In this document: positions 37,411 through 50,297 of the stretch, piece by piece
How positions within the stretch are numbered: position 1 is the stretch's first letter
How the letters are laid out: each line of letters starts with the position of its first letter
Assembly (NCBI RefSeq): GCF_037975245.1
Contig: NC_092567.1
Location: 9,554,714 to 9,618,713 of the forward strand
Length of the DNA: 64,000 nucleotides
From: Apostichopus japonicus
Lineage: Eukaryota; Echinodermata; Holothuroidea; Aspidochirotida; Stichopodidae
Reading direction: 5' to 3'
Translations under genes and position numbers: made by a program
Notes under the pieces: model-generated
The model's database searches: none
What the model saw: only the letters and a program-made list of their open reading frames with translations
Told to the model about the DNA's origin: nothing

Positions 37411-40400
37411 ATGGTTGGGTTACTCACCTTGTGTATAGGCCATCAGTGAGACAATCTCACTCAGTGCTAGTTTGCAACATATGCGGCGCTAAGTCCCTAT
37501 TTATGATAGACTTGGGTTTGTCAGTATGTAATGCCCTATAACCAGGGATGAAGAGAGATAGCAACATTATATACATAGCATGGTTTACGTGAGAGAGAGA
37601 TTACGTCAGAGAGCCATGCTATAGTACTTGTAGACGACACTTGGATGCCATCGTAATTCTGTTGTGATTCCTACCAACACCGTCTTCACCGGTCTTATAT
37701 GGTTCATTGTCTCTCAGTTAAGACTTGCATGTCTAATCATCATAGCTATGGAGCCAGTGGAATGGGGAACTTGAGGTGGCTTTTGGGGGTAGTTCTTACC
37801 TTTCTTGTTTCACCGCTTATCTTGAAGTTCCAGTGTCGAGAATGTTACATGAGAGATGATATAGACGTACATATAATAAATGTATATATGTTATCAACTT
37901 AATATATAGGCAGCTGGTTCTTATAAACTCTGACTCCCAATCACTTTCCTCGCTCCAGCTGAATGAAAGATAACTTCATATGTATCTAAAAGATGACCAT
38001 GAGGAAAAGTTGACCTCTGTACATACTCCTGTATATCATGACCTATGACCAGCATTGCCTGCAGTTAGGTCATCATAAACGAAATTGAAAAAAAAAATAT
38101 AATCCTTTAATCTAATGTTTTCTTACAGTAAACATTGCGGCATAGAGGCGTCACGAACCGTTGAATCATTAGGTCGTGTTCGTAATACTGAACTCTGCTA
38201 GACAGGCATCTCATACAAAGCAAACATGGTGCTACATAAGGGCGGTGTGCAAACTATATAAGCGAGTAGATATTATATTATATTCCTGTTAATTAGTAAC
38301 GAAAATGGTCCGTGATGTGAGATGTTGTTTCACAACCGAAGCTTTAGAAGTAATTAAAAAGAGCAGCCAGTAAGAATTACCTCACATTTGATTTGTGGAA
38401 ATGGATTTGATCAAGGTGCATGGTGATATTTCATCAGGACATAGCCATGCTTGCAGCTGGTGTATAACCGACACATATTGTGCTATACTCAAACACTTTC
38501 TTTGTTTGAAGGTAAGATACAGTAGCCTATATATACTTGTCTATGTTCAGTCACAAATTAACACTATTTCTAACGTTTCTTTGCTGTATAATTTTGCTGA
38601 TTATTTATCTTTTATTTTTATATTTGCCTATCGTCAAGATTTATACTTGTCTTTTATTTCCACATATTAATTTACAATATTGCATACTACCAACTATTGT
38701 GCCAGCACGTTCAGCCTGTGTCGGTCTAATATCCATTAACAACAAGGCTGCAATGTAAAAATAAATTGAATGTTTTACTTTGTTTAAATACGTTATCTTG
38801 CCTTTATAAATTTGGGCATAAATTTGAGGTTAATTAAAGGTGAAATATAGGCCTTTATGTAACATTGTTACTTTAAGAACAACAATATTTATCCGAACGA
38901 ACTTCTATGGGACATTTTGCGGGCAGTCTTTTATCGCCTATGAATTTCAAGGCAGCATAGAGAGCTGTAGAATAAAGTCACCGGTAGCAAGGAACTTCAT
39001 AACATGACTCAATGATTAATACCGAGTTAACGTCAGTCTAACCAAAACCGTGGCGTCATGATACAAATTCTAATCCCATTTACCGGTGTTTTCAGACCTA
39101 CGCGCTGATCGAGTTTTTAGTTGTAGACAGATACAGTTTATCACTAAGAGAGTAAGGCTTTTACGTACAGTGCAGCATGAGATCATAAATCAATGTGGAT
39201 AAAGGCGTTCAGATCCCGGAGTTCCTCTGCCCACGTCACATTCTCCGTGTTTTTTTGACCTGTAGACTAAACAGACGAGTATATGTCAATACACATTGCA
39301 TGTGTACTCATCCAACAGTACAGCATATCATTGATACACGGCTATGTATGTATCAGACATAGTGGCCTTCACGTGCCTCTTTCAATTTTGAGTTATATCA
39401 CGAGACAGGTTTTACCAAATTCACTGCACTTTCTCCCTGAATTTCCTGTTATATCAGTTCCATTGTAGGACTATGGACAAGACTAAGTGTGGTATATGGG
39501 TTTACTTCAGGCTTCTTTTTGTAGCATTATAAACGTGGATGAATGTATTGGTTGGCGCCCTCTCATCGTAATAGGGTGTATGTCTTGTTGGGACACGTCG
39601 GTGTTGTCATGTACAGAAAAACTGTTGTAAGAGTATAATGTACGGAACATTGGAACTATTTTTGCTCAAATGGTTGTTTTAATCTAAAAATGAAGATAAT
39701 AGTCAGTGGCATGACGAACATTTGAAAGAAGTTATTGTTTCGTCAACTGAGAACCCTGTCAACGCCGCAAGGTATTTGTATACTGAAGTAAAACCCTTTA
39801 ATTTTCATTAGAAGGCCATTTCACCAACCTACTGAGTACGTAGGCTGTATGAACATTACTATACTAGATTGAAATAAAGAAATTTAGTTTGCTGCTTCTG
39901 CATGTGGGTTGACACAATCACTGCATTAAAGAATCCCATACTGAGTTTCTTTGCAGGTTGTGATAACACAATACTTGTACAGTGTACGTCTGTGAGGACT
40001 GCTTGTGATCTAAGGAATCAAACATGTATTAACTGTTGGTAGGACAAGTTAAGTTAGTTAATGCTTTACATGCAATACTCCAACATAAACATTTAACATT
40101 GAAATAAACGATATTGATAAAGTACAGTCAGACAAGCAATATTGATCATTTGTTGACAGATCCAATAGCAAGGCGAACCCTAAGACCGAGAATGTTCCAA
40201 TCACCCCAGTTTTGGTGTGAACGGTGTTCCCTGGCTTCAATATAGTATCAACATTGTGCATAAGTTCCTGCCATACTTTAAGAACGTTATTTGGTTGGCT
40301 GCAGCTACACGGATTCAACGACCACTTCAACGCTGGAAGTCGATGGACAGTTTCGCAAACTTGACCGCGATGAAAAAGTGATAGCATTACTGCCTTTGTT

Positions 40401-41003
40401 TCTAGATGTCTGTGCGCTGGACTACACGACATTTAGAGACCATACTGACTGAGAGAGACGCTTACAGCACACGACGTGTTAACCATGTTCCTTGAGAACA
40501 ATGCTACATAGAATCGAGCAAAAGTACGGGAGGCTATGACAAGTACTATGAAGAGGAAGTGACTTCATGATTCGACAAATGCTGTTCTGTTGTATTCAAA
40601 GGTTGATTACGTGGGTTGCTGTCCCGCGGCACAAGAGTGAAATTGATCCATCTCTTGTGCGTGCGACAGCGACTGATGTAGTCCCTGATCATCTTATGGA
40701 TACAACTTAGACGGATCAAGCAGAAGTTAAGATCAATTATAGGTATGATAAACCATGCACTATTTATAAGGTATACCTACCAAAAGTACCCCATGTTGTA
40801 TGTTCTATTAAGTAGGTGATATTACAAATCAGGGGCTAGTATTTTAATGAAAATATGCTGCACGACATATTAAACTTTCTAAAATGACCAAAAAAGAGGT
40901 TTCGTGACTTGCTTTAGGAACTTCATTTTTCTAAGTTTCAAGCTTTGCAATCGAGGAGTTTTCTATCTGACTTTTTGTCATAATTCTTTACTTCCAGCTT
41001 TTG
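37411..41003. other. Intergenic sequence
   Basis: Long unique AT-rich stretch without repeats or recognisable genes, except one 124-codon frame listed separately. Confidence 0.45.
40058..40432 (-). CDS. Hypothetical 124-codon frame, doubtful
   Basis: Open minus-strand frame starting MSCSPAHRHLETKAVML, with a Cys-rich middle and a hydrophobic run (GTFSVLGFALLLDL). I know no family for it. No splice sites or neighbour support it, and it could be chance. Confidence 0.15.
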   Translation of the reverse strand: MSCSPAHRHLETKAVMLSLFHRGQVCETVHRLPALKWSLNPCSCSQPNNVLKVWQELMHNVDTILKPGNTVHTKTGVIGTFSVLGFALLLDLSTNDQYCLSDCTLSISFISMLNVYVGVLHVKH

Positions 41004-41440
41004 CAGTGGCGTAGCTACGGGGGGGCCAGGGGGGGCCGAGGCCCCCCATGAAATCGGCTGGCCCCCCCACTGGCCCCCCCACTGGGAATGGGGTAAAAAA
41101 AAATGTTGTAAAAAAAAAAATAAGTGCGATTCACTAATATTTTTTGCTCAATAATTTGGGAAATAGAGCCTACACAATTTTCTCGTCTGCATCTGGTAGA
41201 ATAAGAATAATACAATATCTGTAGTAATCATGAGAATGGTCACACAGCATGGCATGGCAATGGTCGATGCGACGATTGCGACCATACACCACGAACCTTG
41301 TTGTGCTGCGCGATATCGATATCTGCTGAATATGTTCAGTGCTTCCACCTAGCGCAACAATCTATCAAAAGATTGGCACCGTTTGTACTGAGCCGAGGTA
41401 TCAGGTATTCATATATTGCCTCGAGTCAAATAAATATATG

Positions 41441-41803
41441 CAGGTGCGGATCCAGGGGGTCCGGACCCCCCCCCTGCTCTTGGCCAAAAAAAAAGAGAAA
41501 AAAAAGAGAGAGAAAAAAATAAATTAAACGCCAATTTTAAACATGTAGGACGTCAGAAAAGCGGTTATCCTCACAAGTCAGCCAGGTGTGTCTTTTCCGT
41601 CAAATGAACTATAGTGTGCACGCGTGCTACACGTGCCAAAAATGTCTTACAATCTCAATTTTCAGACAGAAAAGTTTCAAAATTGATGTGGTGTTCAAAT
41701 TTTTTTGGGCGGTGAGGTTACAGAGCGGTAGGCTGCTAGGATGCGCTAACGAATTTTTCATGAGCAAACCCCTCACCCTTCCAAAATCCTGGATCCGGCC
41801 CTG
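41441..41803. mobile_element. 363-bp nested element
   Basis: Inverted ends CAGGTGCGGATCCAGG / CCTGGATCCGGCCCTG with two mismatches, poly-G and poly-C tracts inside. No matching target duplication at its flanks, so the call rests on the termini. Confidence 0.6.
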
Positions 41804-41810
41804 CATCAAA

Positions 41811-42145
41811 CAGTGGTGACGGAACGGGAGGGGATTGGGGGCTAAAGGCATTATGATTTTTGTATCATCTCAACTCATCTGATATGTAATACCATATTTC
41901 ATAGATTGTTTTTTTCTCATAAATTGAGAAATTGCAGACATGAGATCCATATTTTCAGGCTAGGTACATGCAGCTTAGAATACTCGGGAAGTGCCGTTTC
42001 CGGCCATCTGGGGGGTTTGTAAAGCCAAAAAATTTCTTGTACGCTCCGCGCCAACCGATGATGGCGCTCCGCTTAGATAGTCTTACGTTCAGGCACGGCT
42101 GGACCAGTCAGATCCCCCCTGTCACAAACCCTGCATCCGCCTCTG
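41811..42145 (+). mobile_element. Possible second nested element
   Basis: Begins cagtggtgacggaacggg and ends catccgcctctg, weakly inverted; carries a module copy (core 42035-42081). No target duplication seen, so limits are tentative. Confidence 0.4.
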
Positions 42146-42429
42146 ATATGTCATTGAATATTCCACAAAACTACTTACTTTATGCCCACGAATCTGTCGA
42201 AACATGTTTTTCCACTACTGGTAGAGATATAAAATATTGGTAATTCTGAAATTCCTGCAAACATGCGGCTATGCCTGTTCACTACTCACTACTGTATCGC
42301 CTTAAAAAATGATGAGTGGAAATTATTTCTCCAGGACCATATCGTATCTTGGTATTGAGTGCGTCTGATATACGAACGTACGTAGTACGTCTATGATGAT
42401 ATGCACTGTACTGTACTGATAAAAACATA

Positions 42430-42627
42430 GGTGAATTTCACTCCATGGGAGTGATCACTGAGCACATTCCGGTATAAGAGTGAATTTCCACTCCATTGGA
42501 GTAAATCTTGACTCCTAATAGAGTTATATTCACTCATATTAGGAGTGAGGGATAACTCCAATAGAGTTAAATTTCACTCTTAATTTGAAGTGCGCCGAGT
42601 GATCACCCCAATGGAATGAAATCCACT
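42430..42627. repeat. Foldback repeat of about 200 bp
   Basis: The left 30 bases (gtgaatttcactccatggga and on) reappear inverted at the right (aatggaatgaaatccact), with inner words such as ctaatagagtta and taggagtg also mirrored. Likely a small MITE inside the larger element. Confidence 0.5.
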
Positions 42628-43225
42628 CATTTGTTTTTAGAGTGTTGCTAGATATATGAAGAAGAAATTTACATACCAATACATGTTATCGGTCATCGAT
42701 TGGCACAAAAACCCAGATTCTGATGACAGCTGCCTCAAAAAACCCAATAAATGGCCTAATTAGCACCGAGCCACCAATTTGGACCATTACCGAAACATCG
42801 ATGCGTGTTAGTCTTCCATCCCCTTCCTCTAATGCTATTTAAGTCCACATATGGGCATATCCTACAAACCTACCGGTAGCCCACAGGGGTTTGAGTTAGG
42901 AGAAAGGCCTTGACACCTTGAAACGACAAATGATGCCAATTTCCCTCAAGTTAAAAGTCTGGCTGAGTTGGCAAGGCCAGTCAGCATGAAAGAGAAATTT
43001 TTTTTGGGCATTTCTGTCACCAAAGTTGCACATCTTTTTGGTTGCTATTTTGCCTGACAGGTGCCATCTCCTGCGATCTGGGGGGTGCTGAAATCTCAAA
43101 TTTTCTCTGTACGCTCCGCGCCAACCAAGGTGGCGCTCCGCTTAGATAGTAACCTCCGGCCCCCCCACAAGAAAGAACAGCCCCCCCATGGCCCCCCCAC
43201 TCAAAAAATCCTAGCTACGCCACTG

Positions 43226-43703
43226 AGCTTTTGAGATGAGTTTTAAAAAAAAGAAGGGATAAAAGGTATGGAACCAGAAGCGAAAGGTGCTATATGGCGT
43301 GTCATCTGTATCGGATCAAGGGAAACATCATAGACCCATTTAAACCGGTATATATCGAGTTAAATGGACTAACACCAGTTTAAATCGACGTATACCAGTT
43401 TAAAATCGGTATAAGTCCATTTAATCCTACATACCAGTTTATATCGACATATCGTCTATTTACCTCATTAACATATTCGACTTCGACAGTGATTGACAGT
43501 TCTGCAGTTATCAATGTCTTACCAAATTCCGGTGATCCATACGCCTTCTACACGGGAACTTGAAATACCTGGAATACAGCACAACTGTTAATCATTCCTG
43601 AAATCGTTGATATTAATACATTAATAAGGGGAATAAATGATTGGTAGATCTATTAAAACTAAATTTTGTTAAGTAAATTGTAATCTATACACGCACACAC
43701 ATA
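43226..43703. other. Intergenic sequence
   Basis: Contains a partly self-complementary stretch (43335-43460, words ccagtttaaatcga and gtccatttaa). No gene. Confidence 0.4.
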
Positions 43704-44293
43704 CAGGGGCGTAGCCAGGTTTTTGGTGTGAAGGTTGGGGGGGGGGGGCAGATTCAAATTTCTGTCCCCATTTTCAAGCATAAGCGGTGGATTGCCATCC
43801 TGGGTGTGGGGTATAAGAGGAGGGGTGTCCCCCTCCCCTTTTGAAAAATCTAAATTGCGTGCACTGACCCGTGTTGCATATAATACTAGTTATCTATTAA
43901 CGCGATAAAAGCAAAACCCTTTGTTTCTTTTGGCGATCAAGCTAATTAACATGCTATTTTTGTTTTTCGAAAAGGGCCTAAATGCAAAATGGTGCTACCA
44001 TTTCCACTATACATTCATGTACGAATTTTTCCTCTTTTTTTAATTCAAAAGTTTATAACTTTTTGGGGATTTTTTTTACAAATAATGAAAGCGCCTGCGC
44101 GGTTGAAAACCATCCGGTTATATCACATATTGAAAAAAAAAACAATATATACGCATAAATACCCTCCCCCCCCCCACCCTGCCCGCAACATCGGCCATAT
44201 CCCCCAGGTTCGAGTACACTTTTGTTTTACCCCTTTGATTTTTACAGTCGCCAATCGCGTCACGTCCCCCACCCCCTGCTGGCTACGCCACTG
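43704..44293. mobile_element. 590-bp hAT-like element without clear TSD
   Basis: Ends CAGGGGCGTAGCCAG / CTGGCTACGCCACTG, one mismatch. The flanks (cacacata and ccagtggt) do not match, so either an end was exchanged or rearranged. Poly-G at the left and poly-C near 44163. Confidence 0.7.
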
Positions 44294-44959
44294 CCAGTGG
44301 TAAGTTTTGCCTTAAGTAGACTTCATTACGACAATATCAACGTTTGCTTACCTTAGACAAATCGCCAATCTTAGACGAACAGAAATTGGTTTTCGGAGCT
44401 CACGGGTCCCTAGTTTTTTTAGATTATCTTAGGTCCAATATGTTGTTAAACTGATCTAAAGTATAGTTGTGGAACTTGTGCTCGTGACTAGACAGTTCTT
44501 TTACCAGAGTGTGATAGTCACCGAGCTCCTCCCGTCTTTCACTGGACATCTTTCACGTTTACTCCTCCATAATTGATAGAGGAGCATATCTTCGTCCATT
44601 TCGTGGTCTGCCATGTTTCTCACTTAATAACTGAATTGCATTGAAGTTCAGACGTACGCGCGCATACAGGTTGCTACATACAATACGCACTCCTTTTAAA
44701 TATCGCTGTAGTGTGACCTGTTCCCCTAATCCGATTTATATGAGCGATTTTTATGTCGGATCAGTTTCCGATCCGATATCGCTGTAGTGTGACCCCGGCT
44801 AAAGAGACAAGTTAAGACTCTAGTTTTATAAGGTACGCGACAGAGACAAGTTTACTTTCAACCTATACTGTAGAGCTCTTGGGGACACAATCGCAGTAAT
44901 CAACTCTAAAGACTTATTGAACTACGTATCGTTGCGTATGCTGCTACTTAACTGAGGGA
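44294..44959. other. Intergenic sequence
   Basis: Repeated words tatcgctgtagtgtgacc (about 44702 and 44778) suggest a small transposon relic. No gene. Confidence 0.35.
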
Positions 44960-45500
44960 TCCATACTAATTGATAATAAAAATAATAATAATACTACGAC
45001 TTATAATGCGCACAAACCACTCAAATAATGTTCATGGCGCAATTGACAATTAGAAATTATACAAACAATACAAAATAATACAAAAACAATGACAGAAGAA
45101 AAACTTAATTGTTCAAGATTATATAAGAGCTTTCGTCATTAAGTGGGATTTGATGCTATTCTTAAAGTTAGAGAGAGTAGATGCTTGTCTGATTTTTAAG
45201 GGGAGTTGGTTCCATAAGCGAGGGGCAGAAACAATAAATGACCTACCCCCCAAGAATGTTTGGACTTAATTTCAGATAATCAAAAATTGAGAGCTGGATC
45301 TTAGATTACGAGAGGGGACATAAATATGTAATAAGCTAGAAATATACATTGGACCATGTCCATTAAGTGATTTATAAACAATAAGGAGAATTTTATACAT
45401 ATTACGATATTTTACAGGTAGCCAGTGCAGGTTTTTTTTAAGACAGGGTGGATATGACAATGCTTATGAGAATGAGTTACAATCTCCCCAGTTTCTATTA
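44960..45500 (-). pseudogene. Non-LTR retrotransposon (L2/CR1-like) reverse-transcriptase C-terminal tail and 3' end
   Basis: Minus-strand translation includes LHWLPVKYRNMYKILLIVYK, then SLNGHGPMYISSLL and YVPSRNLRSSSQ. After an in-frame stop it resumes with SFIVSAPRLWNQLPLKIRQA and STLSNFKNSIKSHL. This is the conserved end of L2/CR1-type ORF2. A 5'-truncated, stop-containing copy; the last 60 bases resemble the element's 3' tail. Confidence 0.85.
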
Positions 45501-45639
45501 CGATATCTATGGAATGAAGGAAATATCAGTAGAAGTAGTTTTTTTCTTTCTTTTTTTCCATTCACACCTAAAACAAGCTTTTTAGGTTTTGAAGAGCAGT
45601 AGGCCACCTGGCTGTTTCGTGGCTGTCACTTCCTGAATA

Positions 45640-46060
45640 TGAACACGTACCCTAAATGACCATTAACCACCCCTCCGTGGTCCCTCAAATGACCTTTGAC
45701 CTCCACCAAAATCATTTTTTTTGTACTCAATGTTATACACCTTCATACCAAGTACATTTTTCCAAGCTACCAATATTGAGATATCATGTTTACAAGGTTT
45801 TCACAATTTGACCTCTGATGACCCCAAATGACCTCTGACCTTCACCCAAACCTATAGACCTCTTGTACTCAATGTGGCTCATATACCTAATAAATATGAG
45901 ATCTGTCCAAGCTTACCTTCAGATATCCTGTTACAAGGTTTTGATAATGACCCTGGTGACCCCAAATGACCTCCACAAAAACCAATGTGATTCTTGTACT
46001 CAATGTGGTCCTTCTACACACCAAATATGAAAATGGTCTAACCCTCCCTTCTTCAGATAT
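45640..46060. repeat. Dispersed repeat with TGACCTTTGACC sites
   Basis: Three near-copies of a 120-bp text with aaatgacctttgacct or aatgacctctgacc, then ttgtactcaatgtggt. One site (45690-45702) is a full complement of AGGTCAAAGGTCA; another is TGACCTCTGACC (45829-45840). Related to 13686-14075 and 56400-56950. Confidence 0.6.
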
Positions 46061-47054
46061 CATGATTTTCAAGCTGGGCGTCAAAAACGCCCACAAGATT
46101 GCGATTATCATCGAAACCAAAAAGATTGTTGGATCTTGTATCCATCTCTATGGCAGAACACCGATGTCCTTTTGTTACAATTCACTTATAATGTAAACTG
46201 ACCACACTGAATAGGAATCTAGGACAAAATGTAGACATGTAGAAGGTGGAATGTGTGCCCCTCCGCTTTTGGACAATGTTAATCTGGTAGAGCACAGACA
46301 TGACATAATCAAGAGCAGGCCTATAGATCAGCACAGGAGTAACACAACGTTTATGTCATGGGAAGCACATATTGTGTAGATCAGTGGAAGCACAGTCATG
46401 TTTGTACATTGCGGCTGCGTATATAGTTGGATAGACCTACCCTACATTATAGTAGGATAGCCTGGATAGGCTTACCCTACATTAAAGTAGTTCTTGTTTT
46501 GGTCTCTGCAATTGTCTGTGCAAGGTATTTGCGTACGTCTCTGTTTTTAATGATTGATGTGTAATTAAAGTATAACAGGCAGGAAGGTAGATTTTTCAAC
46601 ATTTGTAAATCCGTTGAATATAATTTTTTGGGAAATCAAATCTGGGACATTTTCGGGACACTTGAAAATCGGGGGACAAAACATTTGATACGGGGACTGT
46701 TCCCGAAAATCGGGCATGCAGATTTTCCAACATTGAGGAAAATTTTTGAGTGTGATCAGCGGCAGTGGGGGAGGGGTCTAAGGGGAAACTTTTTCGTATT
46801 TTTGAATGCCTAGATGCAAAATGGTGCATTCTTTTTCAGTTTCTCTGAGTAATTTTATATTGAGAATTTCATCATCATATATATATTATTGAACTCAGTA
46901 ATCACTTGCTAACATAATTGAACATTTATATCGGAAATTGAAGCGCACTTCTCAATCTCTAGTACCAACACCTCTCCCACTCGGTGTTTTCCACCACCAC
47001 CATGGCAAACGCACTACTCTTGTAAGTGTAAGAACTCAAAGTTGCTTTGTGTTG
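46061..47054. other. Intergenic sequence
   Basis: Contains a G-rich stretch (46660-46780, words tcgggacactt, aaaatcggg) that may be part of a transposon related to the transposase remnant that follows. No intact gene. Confidence 0.4.
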
Positions 47055-47420
47055 TAGAGCTATGTAGCCTTCTTAGCATCTTTCAGGTCTTGTTTTGAAG
47101 GCTCATAGTTGTGGCATGGTCCTGGAAGATTGATCATGAGAAGGGAAGAGAGAGAGCCCTCGAGTTGCAGCATCCCACGGTCATCCCGCTTGATTTTGCG
47201 GATAACGGAGAAGACCCTTTCTTCTCCAGCGTTGGAATGTGGGATGGTGAGGACCACTTCTGCAACCTTGGCGAGCATTGGGAACCTCTTCATCGTCGTT
47301 CCAGGAATTGTCATCTCTCTTAGATGGCTCCAGAGGATGTCTATTCTCCAGGTCAGGCCAACTCCTTCTCATGCAGCATGTGAGCCAAAGCTAACTTGAC
47401 CGGAGCAGCCAATAGGGACG
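47055..47420 (-). pseudogene. hAT transposase C-terminal remnant
   Basis: Minus-strand text VVLTIPHSNAGEERVFSVIR, then KIKRDDRGMLQLEGSLSSLL, is a clear hAT dimerisation domain, similar to the one at 6505-6696. Upstream KLALAHMLHEKELA is in another frame and followed by a stop, so there is at least one frameshift. It ends KKAT and a stop. The catalytic part is absent. Confidence 0.85.
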
Positions 47421-48200
47421 AAGATAAATCTCAGCAATACGTGAGCGCTGAGCGACGATGCATGGGTCATGGCTAGCATATGCTTAGGGGCACTTATCGG
47501 TTAAACAGTGGATGCTAGATGAAACCAAAAATATTTTAATTATGTCGCTAACCTGATTTTAGACCTAGGTTTATATGGATTTCGCTCCATGGTTGCACAC
47601 ACGGTTTTCGGAGATGGTTTGTGGATTGCGTGTGATAAAGTGCACATACCGTGTGAACGTGTGAAGGGCTAGAAATGCGTGTGTCACACGCCAAATGCTT
47701 TGTTGGAATGTCTGGGCATGTCTGGTCACCTTATTATAATGGTCTTGTTATCTTGAGGCCATCTTTCTTTGCACCTGACTTTAAACTTATTGCAACTTTT
47801 TCCTCTGGTGTCCCCTCTATTACCACTCACTCTTCCTTCTGTTTCTCTCATTTGTGCAAAATCCTTTAAGTATTTTAATGTGTATTTGATAAACAAACTT
47901 ACATGATGTGGACTGAAGAAACTGCAATAAAGTAGACTTATATACTCCACACACTTGAAATGGTATTTAAAAGAGAAAGTTTTGCAGAGAATGTATATTA
48001 CAACTGTTAATTATTTTTCACAATAACTCCAAAAGTATTTTGAGGTGCAAGAAGTTCATGTTTCTATTCTTTTCTGTTATGGTCTTTGCCTCTCTGGCAC
48101 TTTCAGCAATTGAATGGCATTCTATTGGAATTTTAGCATGTGAGAATCAGAAAATTATCCTGATCATTTCAAACAACAAAGATTAACATATACAAAATAA
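47421..48200. other. Intergenic sequence
   Basis: No supported feature. Confidence 0.45.
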
Positions 48201-50156
48201 AGAAGGTACAAATACAAAGTTTGCTTTAGTGTATCTTTAATTCTTGACAAATATATGATTTCTTTATACAGTCCATTGCACACAGCACATCAGTCATTCT
48301 GCTAACAAATCAGTATCACAGATCATCAAATCATCACAAAATATAAAAGATAAATTAATAGCGTCTTTTGAAAGTATAAAAGATAAATTAATAGCGTATT
48401 GAATTTTTCAGTCTCTTGTTTCACACAGTTTTAAAGCCAGCTCTTTTTACAAGATAAGACAAGATGTAGAAGAGAAAATAAAACATCATACAAAACTACT
48501 TAATAAAACCTTTCAGTTATTATGAAATACACAAAAAAAAAATTAAAATCAGCTTAATCAACTTTTTTTCATTCTGATTTCTCAATTGCCAATTCTTAAT
48601 AATAGGCTTGGGATGGAACATGAGTAATGAGCAAATGACACATCTTTGTGTCATCGACTTAGTACACAAAATATCAGCTCAAAGAAAAATGACTGCTCAT
48701 GTACCCTAAATTCAATGACTATGCCGTTTATTCTCCAGAAAGCCTTGCCATTCTCCATAGGAACACGTTAAGATAAAGAATTGTTTTAAAGCTTTCTTCT
48801 TGTAAAAAAGGCAAATGTAGTTGAAAGAAATGTGTTATCTGAATTGTGAATAACAGGTCTTGCAGTAGTTCTTAAAAAAGAAATAAATTCTAACTATTTA
48901 TACATGAAGACAAACATCTTGAAGTATTATTCTCTTCCCAATACTAGAAATATCTTGTTTTAACTGCAAAAGTGATTTTAATCATATTTCAACAACAAAA
49001 AGTAACCAACCCTAGACACAATCTACATCATAGATGTGAAAATAATAGATGTTGAGCAATGGCACACAATGAATGGTATGATGTGCTTAAAACAGATGCA
49101 AAACATTGAGCTGAGGGGGTTGAAAGTCTTATGATGTGACAATCCAAAGTCTTTTATTATGTGTTGAACCTATTGATCGTACACATACTTCATTTGCAAA
49201 TAAAACTTCCTCCACCAATGTAAAGAATGTTTGGGAAAGAAAGATATGGATGTCCTTGGAATTTAGAGTCTGATCTACTTGATTCTTCTGAATGAACTAT
49301 TAAATGGAACAACAGGACGTGCTCTTCATATGTTGGAGTTTGCAATGACTCTAGCACTGTTGACATTAGTATCAGATATAGACAAAGACACTTGTTGTTT
49401 GTGCATTTTCCACATCTGTGTAGAAGTGAAAACAGATGTTTTCTGCTAATTTTCTCTGCAACCAATTATTTTAGGGTTGTTTAGTGCAGTTTTTGAGATT
49501 CAAGAAAAAGGACCTTAGTGATACAGAAAATATGACAAACAGGTAGGTTTCACTTTGCTTAGCCTAACAGCTAGTTATTATTGAGGCTTGCCTGCATTGT
49601 CTTGGAGCCCTCGAATTGTTAGAAACTAAGAATATGGATGCTTACTCGGTGCACATGCAGAACAATAGAACAATTCTGGAAACAAGGAAATTTGTTTACT
49701 GATGGATCATGTCACAAAAAGTGTAACAATATTTTGTAATATCTGTTCAGTTTACTATACATATTAGGCATTTTACATACTCTGCATATCACACCAATGA
49801 CAAATCTTAATTCATTTTATGAAGCTTGAATCTTTGAAAACATGATTACCACTGATATTGTCAAGGTTAATGGAGCAACTAAAGCTTTCAAGAAAGGTAA
49901 ACAACTTGAAAGATTGCAAGTTCAGATTCCAGTAACTATGAATCTGAGCAGGATACTATATGTATTAGCTGCTATCATTCTAAACAATTAACAATTTGAA
50001 ACTAATGACACCAACATGTAAATATAGTTCTCATGTCACTTCCTCAATCCTGGGTCTTTTACCTAAAGGTTGTAATAAACCTTTCACCTAAACCTTAGAC
50101 CTTTACAGTTGACGACATTGGGAATAATTATTCTGTGACAAGGAGAAACAATGTCA
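48201..50156 (-). other. Probable 3' UTR and downstream flank of gene B
   Basis: AT-rich, with no gene. A candidate poly(A) signal (AATAAA on the minus strand, 49153-49158) is about 1 kb after the stop; others occur further on. The real transcript end cannot be fixed from sequence. Confidence 0.35.
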
Positions 50157-50297
50157 TTACCATGATGAAATAGCATATGATGGATTGGGCATTGGAGGCT
50201 TAAAGGCGACGTGCTGCTGGCCGGCAATCAGGTTCATGTTAACATCATCTTGGTTGTGAGGTGGTAGAAACGGCCTTGCACTGAATCTAATAGATCC
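50157..50297 (-). CDS. Gene B last exon with stop
   Basis: 141 bp: 46 codons and TAA (50157-50159); acceptor attttatcttctccag. Encodes [18 protein letters not shown] to NPSYAISSW. Pro/Asn-rich, probably unstructured. Confidence 0.85.
   Translation of the reverse strand, partial: GSIRFSARPFLPPHNQDDVNMNLIAGQQHVAFKPPMPNPSYAISSW

Larger units (their letters stand above)
41004..43225 (+). mobile_element. 2222-bp hAT-like element with 8-bp TSD, containing nested copies
   Basis: Perfect ends CAGTGGCGTAGCTA / TAGCTACGCCACTG and a perfect 8-bp duplication agcttttg (40996-41003, 43226-43233). Opposed runs of ggccccccc lie inside each end. The right module (core 43105-43150) belongs to this element; inner elements account for much of the length. 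No transposase frame. Confidence 0.93.
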
